Positions 16,617 to 26,788 are shown, counted from the stretch's first letter. The stretch is 64,000 bases of DNA from Jiangellales bacterium (GCA_030447955.1 JAUJNY010000001.1:185209-249208), one strand, 5' to 3'. Translations and numbers: made by a program. The notes: generated by a model not told the origin, from the letters alone.

Positions 16617-18241
16617 CCGACCAGCGAGACCAGCTGACCAACCGCCAGGGCCACCCGGTCTATGACAACCAGAACCAGCGCACGGTCGGCGCGCGCGGCC
16701 CCGCGACGCTGGAGAACTACCAGTTCCTCGAGAAGATCAGCCACTTTGACCGTGAGCGCATCCCCGAGCGGGTGGTGCACGCGCGCGGCGTGACCGCGTA
16801 CGGCTTCTTCGAGGCGTACGGCGCCTGGGGCGACCAGCCCATCGCCGACCTCACCCGGGCCAAGCTTTTCGCCGAGCGGGGCAAGCGCACCGACGTGGCG
16901 CTGCGCTTTTCCACCGTCATCGGCGGGCGCGACTCGGCGGAGACCGCACGCGACCCACGCGGGTTCGCGATCAAGTTCTACACCGAGGACGGCAACTGGG
17001 ACCTCGTCGGCAACAACCTCGGGGTCTTCTTCATCCGCGACGCCATCAAGTTCCCCGACGTCATCCACGCCCTCAAGCCCGACCCGGTGACGTTCCGCCA
17101 GGAGCCGGCGCGCATCTTCGACTTCATGTCGCAGACGCCGGAGAGCATGCACATGCTCGTCAACCTCTTCAGCCCGCGCGGCATCCCCGCCAACTACCGG
17201 CACATGCAGGGCTTCGGGGTCAACACCTACAAGTGGGTCAACGCGCAGGGCGAGAGCGTCCTGGTCAAGTACCACTGGATGCCCAAGCAGGGCGTCAAGA
17301 GCCTCACCGAGGACGACGCCGCCAACATCCAGGCCGGCGACCTCGGGCACGCCACCCGCGACCTGTACGACGCCATCGCGCGCGGGGACTTCCCGGAGTG
17401 GGAGCTGGTCGTGCAGGTCATGAGCGACGACGAGCACCCCGAGCTCGACTTCGACCCGCTCGACGACACGAAGCTGTGGCCGGAGAACGACTTCCCGCCC
17501 AAGCCGGTCGGCCGGCTCGTGCTCAACCGGATGCCGGAGAACTTCTTCGCCGAGAACGAGCAGATCTCCTTCGGCACCGGCGTCCTCGTCGACGGGCTCG
17601 ACTTCTCCGACGACAAGATGCTGGTGGGCCGTACGTTCTCCTACTCCGACACCCAGCGCTACCGGGTGGGGCCCAACTACCTCCAGCTGCCGGTCAACCA
17701 GGCCAAGCACGCCAAGGTGGCGACCAACCAGCGCGATGGCCAGATGACCTACGTCGTCGACAACGCCGGGGAGAGCCCGCACATCAACTACGAGCCGTCA
17801 CTGGTCGACGGGCTGCGCGAGGCCGACTACTCGACCCACGACGAGCAGGGCCCCGAGATCAGGGGCCGGCTCACCCGCAAGCGGCTGCCGCGGACCAACG
17901 ACTACGTGCAGGCCGGCCAGCGCTACCAGCTGATGGAGCCATGGGAGCGCGACGACCTCGTCACCAACTTCGTCACGCTGATCGCCGAGTGCGACCGGCG
18001 CGTGCAGGAGCGCATGGTCTGGCACTTCCTGCTCGTCGACGACGACCTCGGCCTACGGGTGGGCGAGGGGCTGGGCATCGGCCCGGATGACGTACGCCAC
18101 CTCGAGCCGCTGCCCAAGCAGCAGCTGACCGACGAGGACCGCGAGCGGCTGGCCAACCTGGGCAAGAACGGCCCGCGCGACGTGGCCGGACTGACCATGA
18201 CCCACTGCGTCCCCAACGAGCGGGTGGTGGTCACCCGCTGA
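16613..18241 (+). CDS. katA: Heme catalase (monofunctional)
   Basis: Decomposes hydrogen peroxide to water and oxygen in the cytoplasm. The 542-residue protein has the distal His in [17 protein letters not shown] (near residue 56), the Asn-containing [33 protein letters not shown], and the proximal heme ligand region [14 protein letters not shown]. Its length and the tail ending in [14 protein letters not shown] place it among small-subunit catalases with a moderate C-terminal extension. Translation starts at ATG 16613 inside the fur stop (ATGA), so expression is coupled to the regulator. Confidence 0.95.
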   Translation: MTDQRDQLTNRQGHPVYDNQNQRTVGARGPATLENYQFLEKISHFDRERIPERVVHARGVTAYGFFEAYGAWGDQPIADLTRAKLFAERGKRTDVALRFSTVIGGRDSAETARDPRGFAIKFYTEDGNWDLVGNNLGVFFIRDAIKFPDVIHALKPDPVTFRQEPARIFDFMSQTPESMHMLVNLFSPRGIPANYRHMQGFGVNTYKWVNAQGESVLVKYHWMPKQGVKSLTEDDAANIQAGDLGHATRDLYDAIARGDFPEWELVVQVMSDDEHPELDFDPLDDTKLWPENDFPPKPVGRLVLNRMPENFFAENEQISFGTGVLVDGLDFSDDKMLVGRTFSYSDTQRYRVGPNYLQLPVNQAKHAKVATNQRDGQMTYVVDNAGESPHINYEPSLVDGLREADYSTHDEQGPEIRGRLTRKRLPRTNDYVQAGQRYQLMEPWERDDLVTNFVTLIAECDRRVQERMVWHFLLVDDDLGLRVGEGLGIGPDDVRHLEPLPKQQLTDEDRERLANLGKNGPRDVAGLTMTHCVPNERVVVTR

Positions 18242-18330
18242 CGCCGGCGCAGCGCCTCCGAGACGAGCCACCCGCCTTGTAAGAGATCCGTCACGCGTGA
18301 GCGCGGGTGGCAGCGGGAATCCGCCCTGCC

Positions 18331-19316
18331 ATGACGCGCACCGTGGTCGTCACCGGGGCCAGCTCAGGCGTGGGCCGCGCCTGCGTACGGGCGTTCGCTG
18401 AGGACGGCGCCGACGTCGCCCTGCTCGCCCGGGACCGGCAGGGCCTGGACGCCGCCGCCCGGGAGGTCACCGAGCGCGGTCGCCGGGCGCGCGTCCTACA
18501 GGTGACGTCGCCGACGCAGCAGCGGTGGAGGCAGCGGCGGTAGTGGTCGAGCGCGAGCTCGGGCCGGTCGACGTGTGGGTCAACAACGCCATGACCAGCG
18601 TGTTCGCGCCCTTCCTCGACATCACCCCGGAGGAGTTCGCCCGAGTGGTCGAGGTGACCTGCCTCGGCTCGGTGTACGGCACCCGAGCAGCCCTGCGGCG
18701 GATGGTGCCGCGGGGGCGTGGCCAGGTCATCCAGGTGGGCAGCGCCCTCGCCTTCCGCGGCATCCCGCTGCAGTCCGCGTACTGCACGGCCAAGCACGGG
18801 CTCAACGGGTTCCTCGACTCGGTACGCGCCGAGCTGCGGCACGAGGGCAGCGCGGTGCGCGTCGGGTCGGTGCACCTGCCGGCGATGAACACCGCGCAGT
18901 TCGACGTCGTCCGCAACAAGCTCGGCCACCGGGGCCGGCCGGTGGCGCCGATCTACCAGCCGGAGGTCGCGGCGCGCGCCGTCGTCTGGCTCAGCCACCA
19001 TCCACGCCGGCGCGAAGTCTGGGTCGGCGTCTCGACGGTCGGCACGATCTGGGCCGGCCGCCTGGCACCGGGCCTGCTGGACCGCTACCTGGGCCGCACC
19101 GGGTACGCCAGCCAGCAGACCGACGAGCCCTCGCCGGTCGACGCACCCGACTACGTCTTCCACCCCGTCCCCGGTGACCGGGGCGCGCACGGGGCCTTCG
19201 ACGACGAGGCGCACGGGCACAGCGCCCAGCTCGCCCTGTCGATGCACCGTCGCCTGGCGGGAGCCGCCGTGCTCGCGGGCGTCGCCGGGTGGGCGGCCGC
19301 CCGCCGGACCCGCTGA
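18331..19316 (+). pseudogene. Short-chain dehydrogenase, interrupted by a one-base frameshift
   Basis: The first part (18331 onward) encodes MTRTVVVTGASSGVGRACV, a normal SDR cofactor site, up to ARVLQV near 18500. The expected DVADAAAVEAAAVVVERELG continues only in the next frame, and the second part carries VDVWVNNAMTSVFAPF, the Ser in VGSALAFRG and YCTAKHGLNGFL with Tyr and Lys, to a stop at 19316. A single missing base in the CAGGTGACG context (18499-18507) explains the break. All catalytic elements survive, so this is either a very recent mutation or a sequence error. The C-terminal extension after residue 240 ends in a hydrophobic helix, as in actinobacterial SDRs of this length. Confidence 0.8.
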
Positions 19317-19331
19317 TCGAGGAGGCTTTTC

Positions 19332-19913
19332 ATGGCTGCACTGCGCGACCGCCCCGCGGGACCGCCCGCTGCCGACATCGGCACCAGCGGTGGGGTCGGG
19401 CGGGGCTCGAGCATCCAGGCCGAGCGGGTGAGTGACGCGCTGCGCCGGCTGGACAACCCCGACCTCACCCGGCGGCGGCGGGCCACCGCGCTCACCCTGC
19501 TCGCGACCGCCGCCCTGGGGGTCGTCGAGGCGTACCAAACCGGCTTGCTGCGCCGGGTGCCCGAGCCGGCGCTGCCCGGCCTGGACGCGGACCGGGTGGA
19601 CGCCTCGGGGGAGGCGTACTCCGTGCTGAGCACCCCCGACGCCGGGCTGGGCATGGCCTCTTACGGACTCACCCTCATCCTCGTCGGCGCCGGGACCGAG
19701 GAGCGGGCGACGACCCAGCCGTGGCTGCCGCTGCTCGCCGCGGGCAAGGTTGCCGGGGACGCCGCCGCCTCGCTGTACCTCTTCGCCGAGCAGGTCACCC
19801 AGCATCGGCGGGTGTGCAGCTGGTGCACCCTCGCTGCGCTGGCCAACGTCGCGTCGGTCCCGCTGGTAATGCCCGAGGCCAGGCGGGCCTGGCAGGCGCT
19901 GCGGCACCGATGA
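19332..19913 (+). CDS. VKOR-like membrane protein with a CxxC motif
   Basis: A 193-residue protein with predicted membrane segments at about 51-66, 105-122, 132-152 and 163-180. The motif RRVCSWCTLAALANVASVP (CxxC at 162-165) resembles the active site of vitamin K epoxide reductase family proteins, which make or shuttle disulfides. The second, loop Cys pair of true VKORs is absent, so activity is uncertain. GTG/ATG overlap with the next gene (its stop overlaps the GH15 ATG) and a 15-bp gap from the SDR suggest an operon. RBS GAGGAGG lies just upstream of the ATG. Confidence 0.65.
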   Translation: MAALRDRPAGPPAADIGTSGGVGRGSSIQAERVSDALRRLDNPDLTRRRRATALTLLATAALGVVEAYQTGLLRRVPEPALPGLDADRVDASGEAYSVLSTPDAGLGMASYGLTLILVGAGTEERATTQPWLPLLAAGKVAGDAAASLYLFAEQVTQHRRVCSWCTLAALANVASVPLVMPEARRAWQALRHR

Positions 19914-21882
19914 CCGCTTCGAGCGGTCAGCCTGCAGCCACCGACGAGGCGCGACCCCCGACGACCCCGGCGGCCGCCGCATCCGCCGCAACCGCCCACC
20001 GGCCGCCGATCGAGGGACATCGGCTCGTCGGCGACGGGCGCAGCGCGTTCCTGCTGCGCCCGGACGCCGAGGTGGACTGGTGGTGCGGCCCTGCCCTCGA
20101 CTCGGCACCGCTGTGCTGGTCGCTGCTCGACCGAGCCGGTGGGGCGGCCCGCTTCCGCGACGTGCGGTACTCCTCGCGCAGCACCGAACCGGCCGGCCGT
20201 ACCGCCCGGACGGTGCTTGCGGCCGGCTGCGGACGCGTCGAGGTCTGGGACGGCCTGCTGGAGGTGCCCGGAGGCGGTGCGGAGCCGGCGGGCCAGGCCG
20301 GACCGGCGCTCGTCCACCTGGTGCGCGCCCTCGACGGCCCGCTCGACCTCACCCATGAGCTCTCGGTCGGCGGCTTCAGCGAGCCTCCGGCGAGTTGGAC
20401 GGTCAGCGGCGACGCGGCTCGGGCCCAGGTCGGTGACCGGGGGGTCGTCGTCACTGGCGGTGCGGTGGGCGTCGAGAGCGAGGCGGTGACGACCCGGTTG
20501 AGCGCGCCGCAGCGGCGCTGGTGCGCCGTGGTCGTCGCCGTCGACGGCGCCCTCGCGGCGGATCCCGACGCCCTGGCCGGCGCGCTTGCGACGGCGGAGG
20601 ACGAGCACGCGACCTGGCTGCGCGGCTGTCGGCTGCCCCGCCAGCACGGACAACGCGCGCTTGACGCGATGGCGGTCCTGCGCTCGTGCACGTACGCACC
20701 GACCGGTGCGCTCGTGGCGGCGGTGACGACCAGCCTGCCGGAGGCACCGGGTCACGAGCGGCAGTGGGACTACCGCTACTCCTGGCTGCGTGACGCCTCC
20801 CTCGCCGTCGCGGTGGCCGCGCTGCTCGGTCAGCGCGACGACGCAGCGCGCTACCTGCGCTTCATCCACCGCATCACCGGTGGGCGCCTCGTACCGTCCG
20901 GTCCGCTGGTCAGCGTGCACGGCGAGCGGGTCCCGCAGGAACGGGTTGTCGACGGGGTGGCCGGGTGGGCGGGCTCGACCCCGGTCCGCGTCGGCAACGC
21001 CGCCGCAGACCAGGTGCAGTACGACGCGTTGGGGCTGCTGGTCGAGGCCGTGTCGACGTACGTGCAGACCGGTGGATCGCTCGACGACGACACCTGGCGC
21101 ATGGTGCATGACCTCGCCGACGCGGTGGCCGCGGAGGACCCGAGCCGGCCGCTGGAGACCAATGGCATCTGGGAGCTGCGCTCAGCCCGGTTGCTGGTCG
21201 ACGGGGACATCGGTCGTTGGCTCGTCCTCGACCGGGCCGTCAAGCTCGCGCGCGCGACCCGGCCCTGGACGCGCCGGCGGCGCTGGGCGCGCGCGCGGGA
21301 CGTGATCGCGGCGCGCATCGAGGCGGCCATCGACGAGCGGGGGATGCTGCCGCAGTCCTACGGGGACGACGGGCGCCCCGACGCTGCCGCGCTCATGGCG
21401 GTCATCTTCGGCTTGCTGCACCCCCGCGACGACCCCCGGGCGTACCGGCTCGTCGTGGCGACGGTAGCGGCGCTCGACGCGCACCCGTACCTCTACCGCT
21501 ACCCGCCCGACGGCACGGACGGCTTCGGCGGCCGGGAGGGCGCCTTCTTGCCGGTCTCCTTCTGGGTGGTGACCGCGCTGGCGCAGACCGGTCACGTCGA
21601 GGCCGCGCGCCGCCGCATGGACGAGCTGTGCGAGGCCCTCCCGAGGCTGCTCCCGGAGGAGGTCGACCCGGCGAGCGGCGCCGGGCTCGCAACGTGCCGC
21701 TGGTGTGGTCGCACGCCGAGCTGGCTCGCGCGCTGTACGTGCTGGACGCGGAGGAGCTGCGGGCACGGCACGGGGTGGTAGCCCTGGGGGCCTGGCGCCT
21801 CGCCCGCTATGCCAGCCTGCGCTGGCGCCCCGCGCCCGGGTCGCATGCCCACGCCGGCGCTCAGGTCGGCGTCGAGTCCTAA
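19910..21882 (+). pseudogene. GH15-family glycoside hydrolase paralogue, frameshifted near the 3' end
   Basis: Second GH15 protein of the window. From ATG 19910: RPPIEGHRLVGDGRSAFLLR and VDWWCGPALDS (N-terminal domain), RQWDYRYSWLRDASLAVAV, GSTPVRVGNAAADQVQYDAL, and TNGIWELRSARLLVDGDI with the first catalytic Glu region. At 21688-21690 the frame is lost: the sequence reads GGGCTCGCAACGTG where one extra G would give the expected GLGNVPLVWSHAELARALYV, which continues in the next frame to a stop at 21882. As written, the protein would lose its last ~65 residues, including part of the second active-site block around EEVDPASGAG. One missing G is the simplest cause. Substrate unknown. Confidence 0.8.
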
Positions 21883-21891
21883 GGTCACGGC

Positions 21892-22092
21892 ATGAGCGAC
21901 ACACCTGGACAGGACGCGAGCAAGGACGTCGAGGACTGGGTCACCGGCGACGAGCCGATGACAGGGCCGCAACGCAGCTACCTGGAGACCCTGGCGCGGG
22001 AGGCCGGCGAGGACTTGCCGGAGAGCCTCACCAAGGCCGAGGCGTCCCAGCTGATCGACCGGCTGCAGCAACAGACCGGACGCGGCGCCTAG
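21892..22092 (+). CDS. DUF3072 domain protein
   Basis: A 66-residue acidic protein. The segment DEPMTGPQRSYLETLAREAG followed by LTKAEASQLIDRLQ is the DUF3072 signature, a small helical domain found in actinobacteria and of unknown role. The ATG at 21892 is 6 nt after TAAGGT and lacks a Shine-Dalgarno, so it is probably leaderless. Followed by a stem-loop at 22101. Confidence 0.85.
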   Translation: MSDTPGQDASKDVEDWVTGDEPMTGPQRSYLETLAREAGEDLPESLTKAEASQLIDRLQQQTGRGA

Positions 22093-22100
22093 CCCCACGC

Positions 22101-22134
22101 ACGCAGGCGTCGGCTAGGGTGCGCCCGCCTGCGT
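22101..22134 (+). terminator. Stem-loop after the DUF3072 gene
   Basis: ACGCAGGCG (22101-22109) and CGCCTGCGT (22126-22134) form a perfect 9-bp, G+C-rich stem with a 16-nt loop, starting 9 bp after the DUF3072 stop. No T-run follows. A TAGGGT box lies within the loop and could serve the next gene. Confidence 0.5.
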
Positions 22135-22233
22135 CCCCGACCCCCTGGGAGCCATGCGCGCACGTGCGCCGCTGCCGCTACCGGGCCCCCATCCGCACAT
22201 CTCCGCGCACGCTAAGTGCCCGCACGGTGACGC

Positions 22234-23121
22234 GTGAGCCGCGAGGACGCGGCGGGGCCGCACGCCCCGGAGGGCAGCGACCGCAGGCGGCACAGCCGCC
22301 GCAGCGCCCGGCGGGCCGGCGCAACGCTCGTTGCCGGCCTGGTCGCCATCCCCCTCATCGCCGTTGCGAGCGCGGACCCGATCGCGGTACCAGCGGGTGG
22401 CGCCCCGGCCGTGGCCATGCTCCGCGGCTTCCCCGACATACCGGCGCCGCCTCCGCACCGCCCGGTCGCCGCCCGTTCCGCGGCGGCCGTCCCGGCGCTC
22501 GCCACCCCGGTGCACCTCGCTGCCGGCGACGGGAGCGCGGTCCAGCTGCTCGCGGCCTCCGTGCGCCACGCGCGGACCACCCTCACCACCTCGATCCGGC
22601 AGAGCATCCCCGCTCGCTGGGTGGCCAAGGGCGGCCCGCTCTCCACGTGCGCCCCCCTCGACCGGCCCACGACCTTCGCCAACGGCGCGCTCCCGGCCGC
22701 CGCCGTCTGCCGGCTGCCGCAGGAGCAGCACCTGCTCCGCGTCGACGCGGCCTTCGCCTTTTGGCAGCTCAACCGGGCCTTTCGTCTCCACTTCGGCAAG
22801 CGTCTCTGTGTGAGCGACTCCTACCGCTCGCTGTCCTCGCAGCAGGAGCTCTACGCGCTCAAGCCGGGGCTGGCGGCGTATCCGGGCACCAGCAACCACG
22901 GCTGGGGCCTGGCGGTCGACCTCTGCGGTGGCGTCGAGGTGTACGAGAGCGCGGAGCACCGCTGGCTTCGTCGCCATGCCGAGGAGCTCGGCTGGGGCAA
23001 CCCGTGGTGGGCCCGCGTGGACGGCTACCGTCCCGAGGCCTGGCACTGGGAGTACCGCCCACACGGCTGGACCCCGCAGCGCAAGCCTTCCGGCCTCTTC
23101 GGTCGGGCCCTGCTCTCGTGA
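22234..23121 (+). CDS. D-alanyl-D-alanine carboxypeptidase, VanY/M15 family
   Basis: Predicted peptidoglycan-trimming zinc peptidase of 295 residues. An Arg-rich start and a hydrophobic segment (AGATLVAGLVAIPLIAVASA, about 29-48) give a signal peptide or anchor. A long variable region precedes the catalytic domain, which has SDSYRSLSSQQELYALKPG, the Zn-binding PGTSNHGWGLAVDLCGG (His and Asp) and EAWHWEYRP (catalytic Glu and Zn His). All metal ligands are present. Starts at GTG 22234. It precedes the transhydrogenase genes by 76 bp but is probably a separate function. Confidence 0.85.
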   Translation: MSREDAAGPHAPEGSDRRRHSRRSARRAGATLVAGLVAIPLIAVASADPIAVPAGGAPAVAMLRGFPDIPAPPPHRPVAARSAAAVPALATPVHLAAGDGSAVQLLAASVRHARTTLTTSIRQSIPARWVAKGGPLSTCAPLDRPTTFANGALPAAAVCRLPQEQHLLRVDAAFAFWQLNRAFRLHFGKRLCVSDSYRSLSSQQELYALKPGLAAYPGTSNHGWGLAVDLCGGVEVYESAEHRWLRRHAEELGWGNPWWARVDGYRPEAWHWEYRPHGWTPQRKPSGLFGRALLS

Positions 23122-23197
23122 CCGAACCTGCCGTAACCGGCGCGGTCGTGACCAAATACGACCACCCGCCGGTGCCGATGCCCTACCGTCCGCCCTC

Positions 23198-24343
23198 GTG
23201 AGGGTGGCGGTGCCGCGGGAGACCAGGCCGTACGAGCGCCGGGTGGCGCTGGTCCCCGAGCTGGTCGGCAGGCTGACCGGCGCCGGGCTTAGCGTCGAGG
23301 TCGAAGCGGGGGCAGGGCGCTCCGCCTACCACGGCGACGAGCGGTACCGCGCCGCCGGCGCGGAGGTCGTCGAGCGTGACCCGGTGGAGGGCGCCGACGT
23401 GGTCGTGTCGGTCCAGCCCCTGGAGCCGCAGCGCGCGGCGCGGCTGCCGGCCGGAGCCGTGACGCTGTCGTTCCTGCCCACCGCGCAGGAGCTGGAGCTG
23501 CTGCGCACGTACCGCGACGGCCAGGTCACGGCGCTCGCGATGGAGCTCGTGCCGCGCATCTCGCGCGCGCAGGCGATGGACGCCCTGTCCAGCCAGGCGC
23601 TCGTCGCCGGTTACCGCTGTGCCCTCGTCGCCGCCGAGCGGTTGCCGCGTTTCTTTCCGCTGTTCATGACCGCAGCCGGCACGGTCCCCCCGGCGCGGGT
23701 GCTGGTCCTCGGCGCCGGTGTTGCCGGGTTGCAGGCCATCGCCACGGCCCGCCGGCTCGGCGCCATCGTAACCGCGTACGACGTCCGCGCTGCGGCCGCC
23801 GAGGAGGTGCGCAGTCTCGGCGCGCGCTTCGTCGAGCTCGACCTGGAGACCCTGGAGGGCGCCGGGGGCTATGCGCGGGAAATGGGCGAGGAGCGGGCGC
23901 GCCGGCAGCGCGAGCTGCTGGCGCCGTACGTCGCCGAGGCCGACGCTCTCATCACCACCGCCGCCGTCCCGGGTCGCACCGCGCCCTTGCTGGTCACCGG
24001 CGAGATGGTGGCGGCGATGAAACCCGGCTCGGTGGTGGTCGACCTGGCAGCGGAGTCCGGCGGCAACGTCGAAGGGGTCGTGGCCGGCGAGGAGGTGAGC
24101 GTCGGCGGGGTACGGGTGTGGGGCGGGCGCAACGTGCCCAGCGACATGCCCGTGCACGCCAGCCAGCTGTACGCCGCCAACGTCGCCACCCTGCTGCTGC
24201 TCATGACGGCCGACGGGACCGTCCGGCCCGATCTCGACGACGAGATCGTCGCCGGCGCGTGCGTCACCCACGCCGGTGAAGTGCGCCACGCGCCCTCGCG
24301 CGCGGCGCTCGAGGGAGCCCAGGCGGGTGCGGCCGGTGGGTGA
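23198..24343 (+). CDS. pntAA: NAD(P) transhydrogenase subunit alpha, part 1
   Basis: NAD-binding domain I of the proton-translocating transhydrogenase, which reduces NADP with NADH at the cost of the proton gradient. The 381-residue protein begins MRVAVPRETRPYERRVALVP and has SSQALVAGYRCALVAAERLP, the Rossmann motif VLVLGAGVAGLQAIATARRL and YDVRAAAAEEVRSLGARFVE. Starts at GTG 23198, 8 nt after TACCGT with no Shine-Dalgarno. First of three overlapping genes (alpha1, alpha2, beta), the split arrangement usual in actinobacteria and alphaproteobacteria. Confidence 0.93.
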   Translation: MRVAVPRETRPYERRVALVPELVGRLTGAGLSVEVEAGAGRSAYHGDERYRAAGAEVVERDPVEGADVVVSVQPLEPQRAARLPAGAVTLSFLPTAQELELLRTYRDGQVTALAMELVPRISRAQAMDALSSQALVAGYRCALVAAERLPRFFPLFMTAAGTVPPARVLVLGAGVAGLQAIATARRLGAIVTAYDVRAAAAEEVRSLGARFVELDLETLEGAGGYAREMGEERARRQRELLAPYVAEADALITTAAVPGRTAPLLVTGEMVAAMKPGSVVVDLAAESGGNVEGVVAGEEVSVGGVRVWGGRNVPSDMPVHASQLYAANVATLLLLMTADGTVRPDLDDEIVAGACVTHAGEVRHAPSRAALEGAQAGAAGG

Positions 24344-24641
24344 GGGTGTCGCGCTGCTGACCGTCTTCGTGCTGGCGGTCTTCGTCGGCTTCGAGGTCGT
24401 CTCCAAGGTGTCCTCGACGTTGCACACCCCGTTGATGAGCGGTGCCAACGCGATCCACGGGATCATCCTGGTCGGCGCGATCCTCGTGGCCGGCAACGCC
24501 GAGTCGACCCTGACACTCGTCGTGGCGCTGGTCGCCGTCGTGCTGGCCACCGCCAACCTCGTCGGCGGCTTCGTCGTCACCGACCGGATGCTGCACATGT
24601 TCCGTGGCCGCGGCCGCGGCCCTGGTGGGGGCGGGCGGTGA
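24336..24641 (+). CDS. pntAB: NAD(P) transhydrogenase subunit alpha, part 2
   Basis: Membrane part of the alpha subunit, 101 residues with three predicted helices. LLTVFVLAVFVGFEVVSKVS and TLHTPLMSGANAIHGIILVG are conserved in PntAB; the His-Thr-Pro and Asn-Ala-Ile segments line the proton path. The start is taken as GTG 24336, which overlaps the pntAA stop; an alternative GTG at 24327 would add three residues. Confidence 0.9.
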   Translation: MGEGVALLTVFVLAVFVGFEVVSKVSSTLHTPLMSGANAIHGIILVGAILVAGNAESTLTLVVALVAVVLATANLVGGFVVTDRMLHMFRGRGRGPGGGGR

Positions 24642-26011
24642 CCCCCACCTGGGCGCAGCTCGGCTACCTCGTCGCGGCCATCTGCTTCGTCCTCGCGCTC
24701 AAGGGTCTGTCCTCCCCGCGAACCGCCCGTACGGGCAACCTCATCGGCGCGGCCGGCGCCGCCCTCGCGGTCGTCGTGGTGCTCGCGGCCGACCGGCCGC
24801 GCAACCTGCTGGCGATCCTGGGGGCCATCGTCCTCGGCTCGGTGCTTGCGGTGCCCGTGGCGCGCCGGGTGCAGATGACCGCGATGCCGCAGCTGGTCGC
24901 GGTGTTCAACGGGGTCGGCGGGGGGGCCGCCGCCCTCGTCGCCTTGCTCGAGCTCGCCGAGACCAGCGGCGCGGGCGGCTGGCTGGAGCTGCTCGCCGTC
25001 GCGTTCTCCGTGCTGGTCGGAGCGGTCAGCTTCTCCGGCTCGCTGCTCACCTTCGCCAAGCTGCAGGAGCTGATGACGACTCGACCGGTGCTCTTCGCCG
25101 GAGGCCCGTACGTCTTCGGTGGTGCACTGCTCGTCGCGGCTGCGCTGGCCGTCGGCGTGGTGCTCGACGGGGGGCTGTGGCTGGGTGTCGTGCTGGCGGT
25201 GGTGGGACTGGTCGTCGGCCTGCTGCTCGTGCTGCCCGTGGGTGGGGCGGACGTCCCCGTCGTCATCTCGCTGCTCAACGCCTTCACCGGCCTGACCGTG
25301 GCGGCCGGGGGGTACGTGCTGGGCAACTCGCTGCTGCTGGTGGCGGGCACGCTGGTCGGGGCGAGCGGGACGCTGCTCACCCGCATGATGGCCACCGCCA
25401 TGGGTCGCTCGGTGCAGAACATCCTGTTCGGGGCTTTCCGGACCCCCGCGGGTGCTGTCGCGGCGACCGCGGGGGAGGCCCGGCCGGTGCGCTCGGCCGG
25501 AGCTGACGACGTGGCGATCCTGCTCGGTTACGCCCGCAAGGTCGTGATCGTCCCGGGGTACGGCCTCGCGGTCGCGCAGGCCCAGCACACCATCCACGAG
25601 CTCGCCGACGTCCTCGAGCAGCGTGGCGTCGACGTCTCGTACGCGATCCATCCCGTCGCCGGGCGCATGCCCGGGCACATGAACGTGCTGCTCGCCGAGG
25701 CCGACGTGCCGTACGAGCAGCTCAAGGAGATGGACAGCGCCAACCCGGAGCTGCGAACCGCGGACGTGGCGCTCGTCGTCGGGGCCAACGACGTGGTCAA
25801 CCCGGCGGCGCGGACCTCGCCCGGCAGCCCCATCTACGGCATGCCGATCCTCGACGTCGACTCTGCGCAGGCCGTGGTGTTCCTCAAGCGCTCGATGCGG
25901 CCGGGCTTCGCCGGCATCGACAACGAGCTGCTGCACGACCCCAAGACCACGCTGCTGTTCGGTGACGCCAAGGACTCGCTCACCAAGCTCGTCGCCTCGC
26001 TCAAGGCCTGA
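24638..26011 (+). CDS. pntB: NAD(P) transhydrogenase subunit beta
   Basis: Beta subunit, 457 residues, GTG start overlapping pntAB by 4 bp. The N-terminal half has about eight or nine membrane helices (from LGYLVAAICFVLALKGLSSP onward). The soluble domain III binds NADP: KVVIVPGYGLAVAQAQHTIH, YAIHPVAGRMPGHMNVLLAE, VALVVGANDVVNPAARTSP, and MPILDVDSAQAVVFLKRSM. Full length and complete, so the operon should give a working enzyme. Confidence 0.93.
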   Translation: MTPTWAQLGYLVAAICFVLALKGLSSPRTARTGNLIGAAGAALAVVVVLAADRPRNLLAILGAIVLGSVLAVPVARRVQMTAMPQLVAVFNGVGGGAAALVALLELAETSGAGGWLELLAVAFSVLVGAVSFSGSLLTFAKLQELMTTRPVLFAGGPYVFGGALLVAAALAVGVVLDGGLWLGVVLAVVGLVVGLLLVLPVGGADVPVVISLLNAFTGLTVAAGGYVLGNSLLLVAGTLVGASGTLLTRMMATAMGRSVQNILFGAFRTPAGAVAATAGEARPVRSAGADDVAILLGYARKVVIVPGYGLAVAQAQHTIHELADVLEQRGVDVSYAIHPVAGRMPGHMNVLLAEADVPYEQLKEMDSANPELRTADVALVVGANDVVNPAARTSPGSPIYGMPILDVDSAQAVVFLKRSMRPGFAGIDNELLHDPKTTLLFGDAKDSLTKLVASLKA

Positions 26012-26049
26012 CGACGCCATCCTGGGGTTGGACTAACCCGCTCGGCGGC

Positions 26050-26691
26050 TCAGCCGGTGACGCCGTACAGCCGGTCACCGGCGTCGCCGAGGCCGGGGAC
26101 GATGTAGCCCAGCTCGTTGAGCCGCTCGTCCAGGCCGGCGGTCACCACCGAGACCGGTACCTGCAGCGGCGCGGTCTCCTCCTCCAGGCGGGCGACGCCC
26201 TCCGGGGCGGCGAGCAGGCAGATCGCGGTGACCTGCGCGGCTCCCCGGTCGACGAGGAAGCGCACCGCGGCGGCCAGGGTGCCGCCGGTCGCCAGCATCG
26301 GGTCGAGCACGTAGACCTGCCGCCCAGTGAGGTCCTCCGGCAGCCGCGTCGCGTAGGTCGTCGCAAGCAGCGTGGCCTCGTCCCTGATCATCCCCAGGAA
26401 GCCGACCTCGGCCGTAGGCACGAGCCGGACCATCCCGTCGAGCATGCCGAGCCCGGCCCGCAGGATCGGCACCACGAGTGGCTTGGGCGCGGCCAGCTTG
26501 ACGCCTCTCGCCAGCGCCACCGGGGTCGACACCTCTACCGGCGCGGTGCGCACGTCCCGGGTGGCCTCGTACGCCAGCAGCGTCACCAGCTCGTCCGCCA
26601 GCCGGCGGAAGGTGGGGGAGTCCGTATGGCGGTCCCGCAGCGCGGTGAGCTTGTGGGCGACCAGCGGGTGCTCGGCCACGTGCAGGCGCAT
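26050..26691 (-). CDS. upp: Uracil phosphoribosyltransferase
   Basis: Pyrimidine salvage enzyme making UMP from uracil and PRPP. The 213-residue protein starts [20 protein letters not shown] and contains [20 protein letters not shown], the PRPP loop [18 protein letters not shown] near residue 122-138 and the uracil-binding end region [16 protein letters not shown]. The ATG at 26691 has a TAGGGT box (26699-26704 on the complement) 7 nt upstream and no Shine-Dalgarno, so a leaderless mRNA is likely. A frame extending further upstream is not needed. Confidence 0.95.
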   Translation of the reverse strand: MRLHVAEHPLVAHKLTALRDRHTDSPTFRRLADELVTLLAYEATRDVRTAPVEVSTPVALARGVKLAAPKPLVVPILRAGLGMLDGMVRLVPTAEVGFLGMIRDEATLLATTYATRLPEDLTGRQVYVLDPMLATGGTLAAAVRFLVDRGAAQVTAICLLAAPEGVARLEEETAPLQVPVSVVTAGLDERLNELGYIVPGLGDAGDRLYGVTG

Positions 26692-26788
26692 GGCGCGGAC
26701 CCTAACTGCCGTACGGGCGGCTGCTAGCGTCACGTGTCGGCAGTGGACAGCCCACCCCACGCCCGTACGCAAGATGCAGGAGGCAGCG

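Noticed and set aside
18499-18507. Programmed frameshifting in the SDR gene
   Set aside because: No slippery heptamer or downstream stem, and four other genes show the same kind of single-base loss.
18291-20108. Minus-strand open frame of about 605 codons
   Set aside because: Antisense of the SDR and VKOR-like genes with no recognisable domain.
23183-26020. Very long minus-strand open frame (about 945 codons) opposite the pnt genes
   Set aside because: It is Arg/Gly/His-rich low-complexity, has no domain, and mirrors the third-position G+C of the transhydrogenase genes.
26025-26039. GGGTT/AACCC hairpin between pntB and upp
   Set aside because: The stem is only 5 bp and no T-tract follows; too weak to call a terminator, though the position is suitable.
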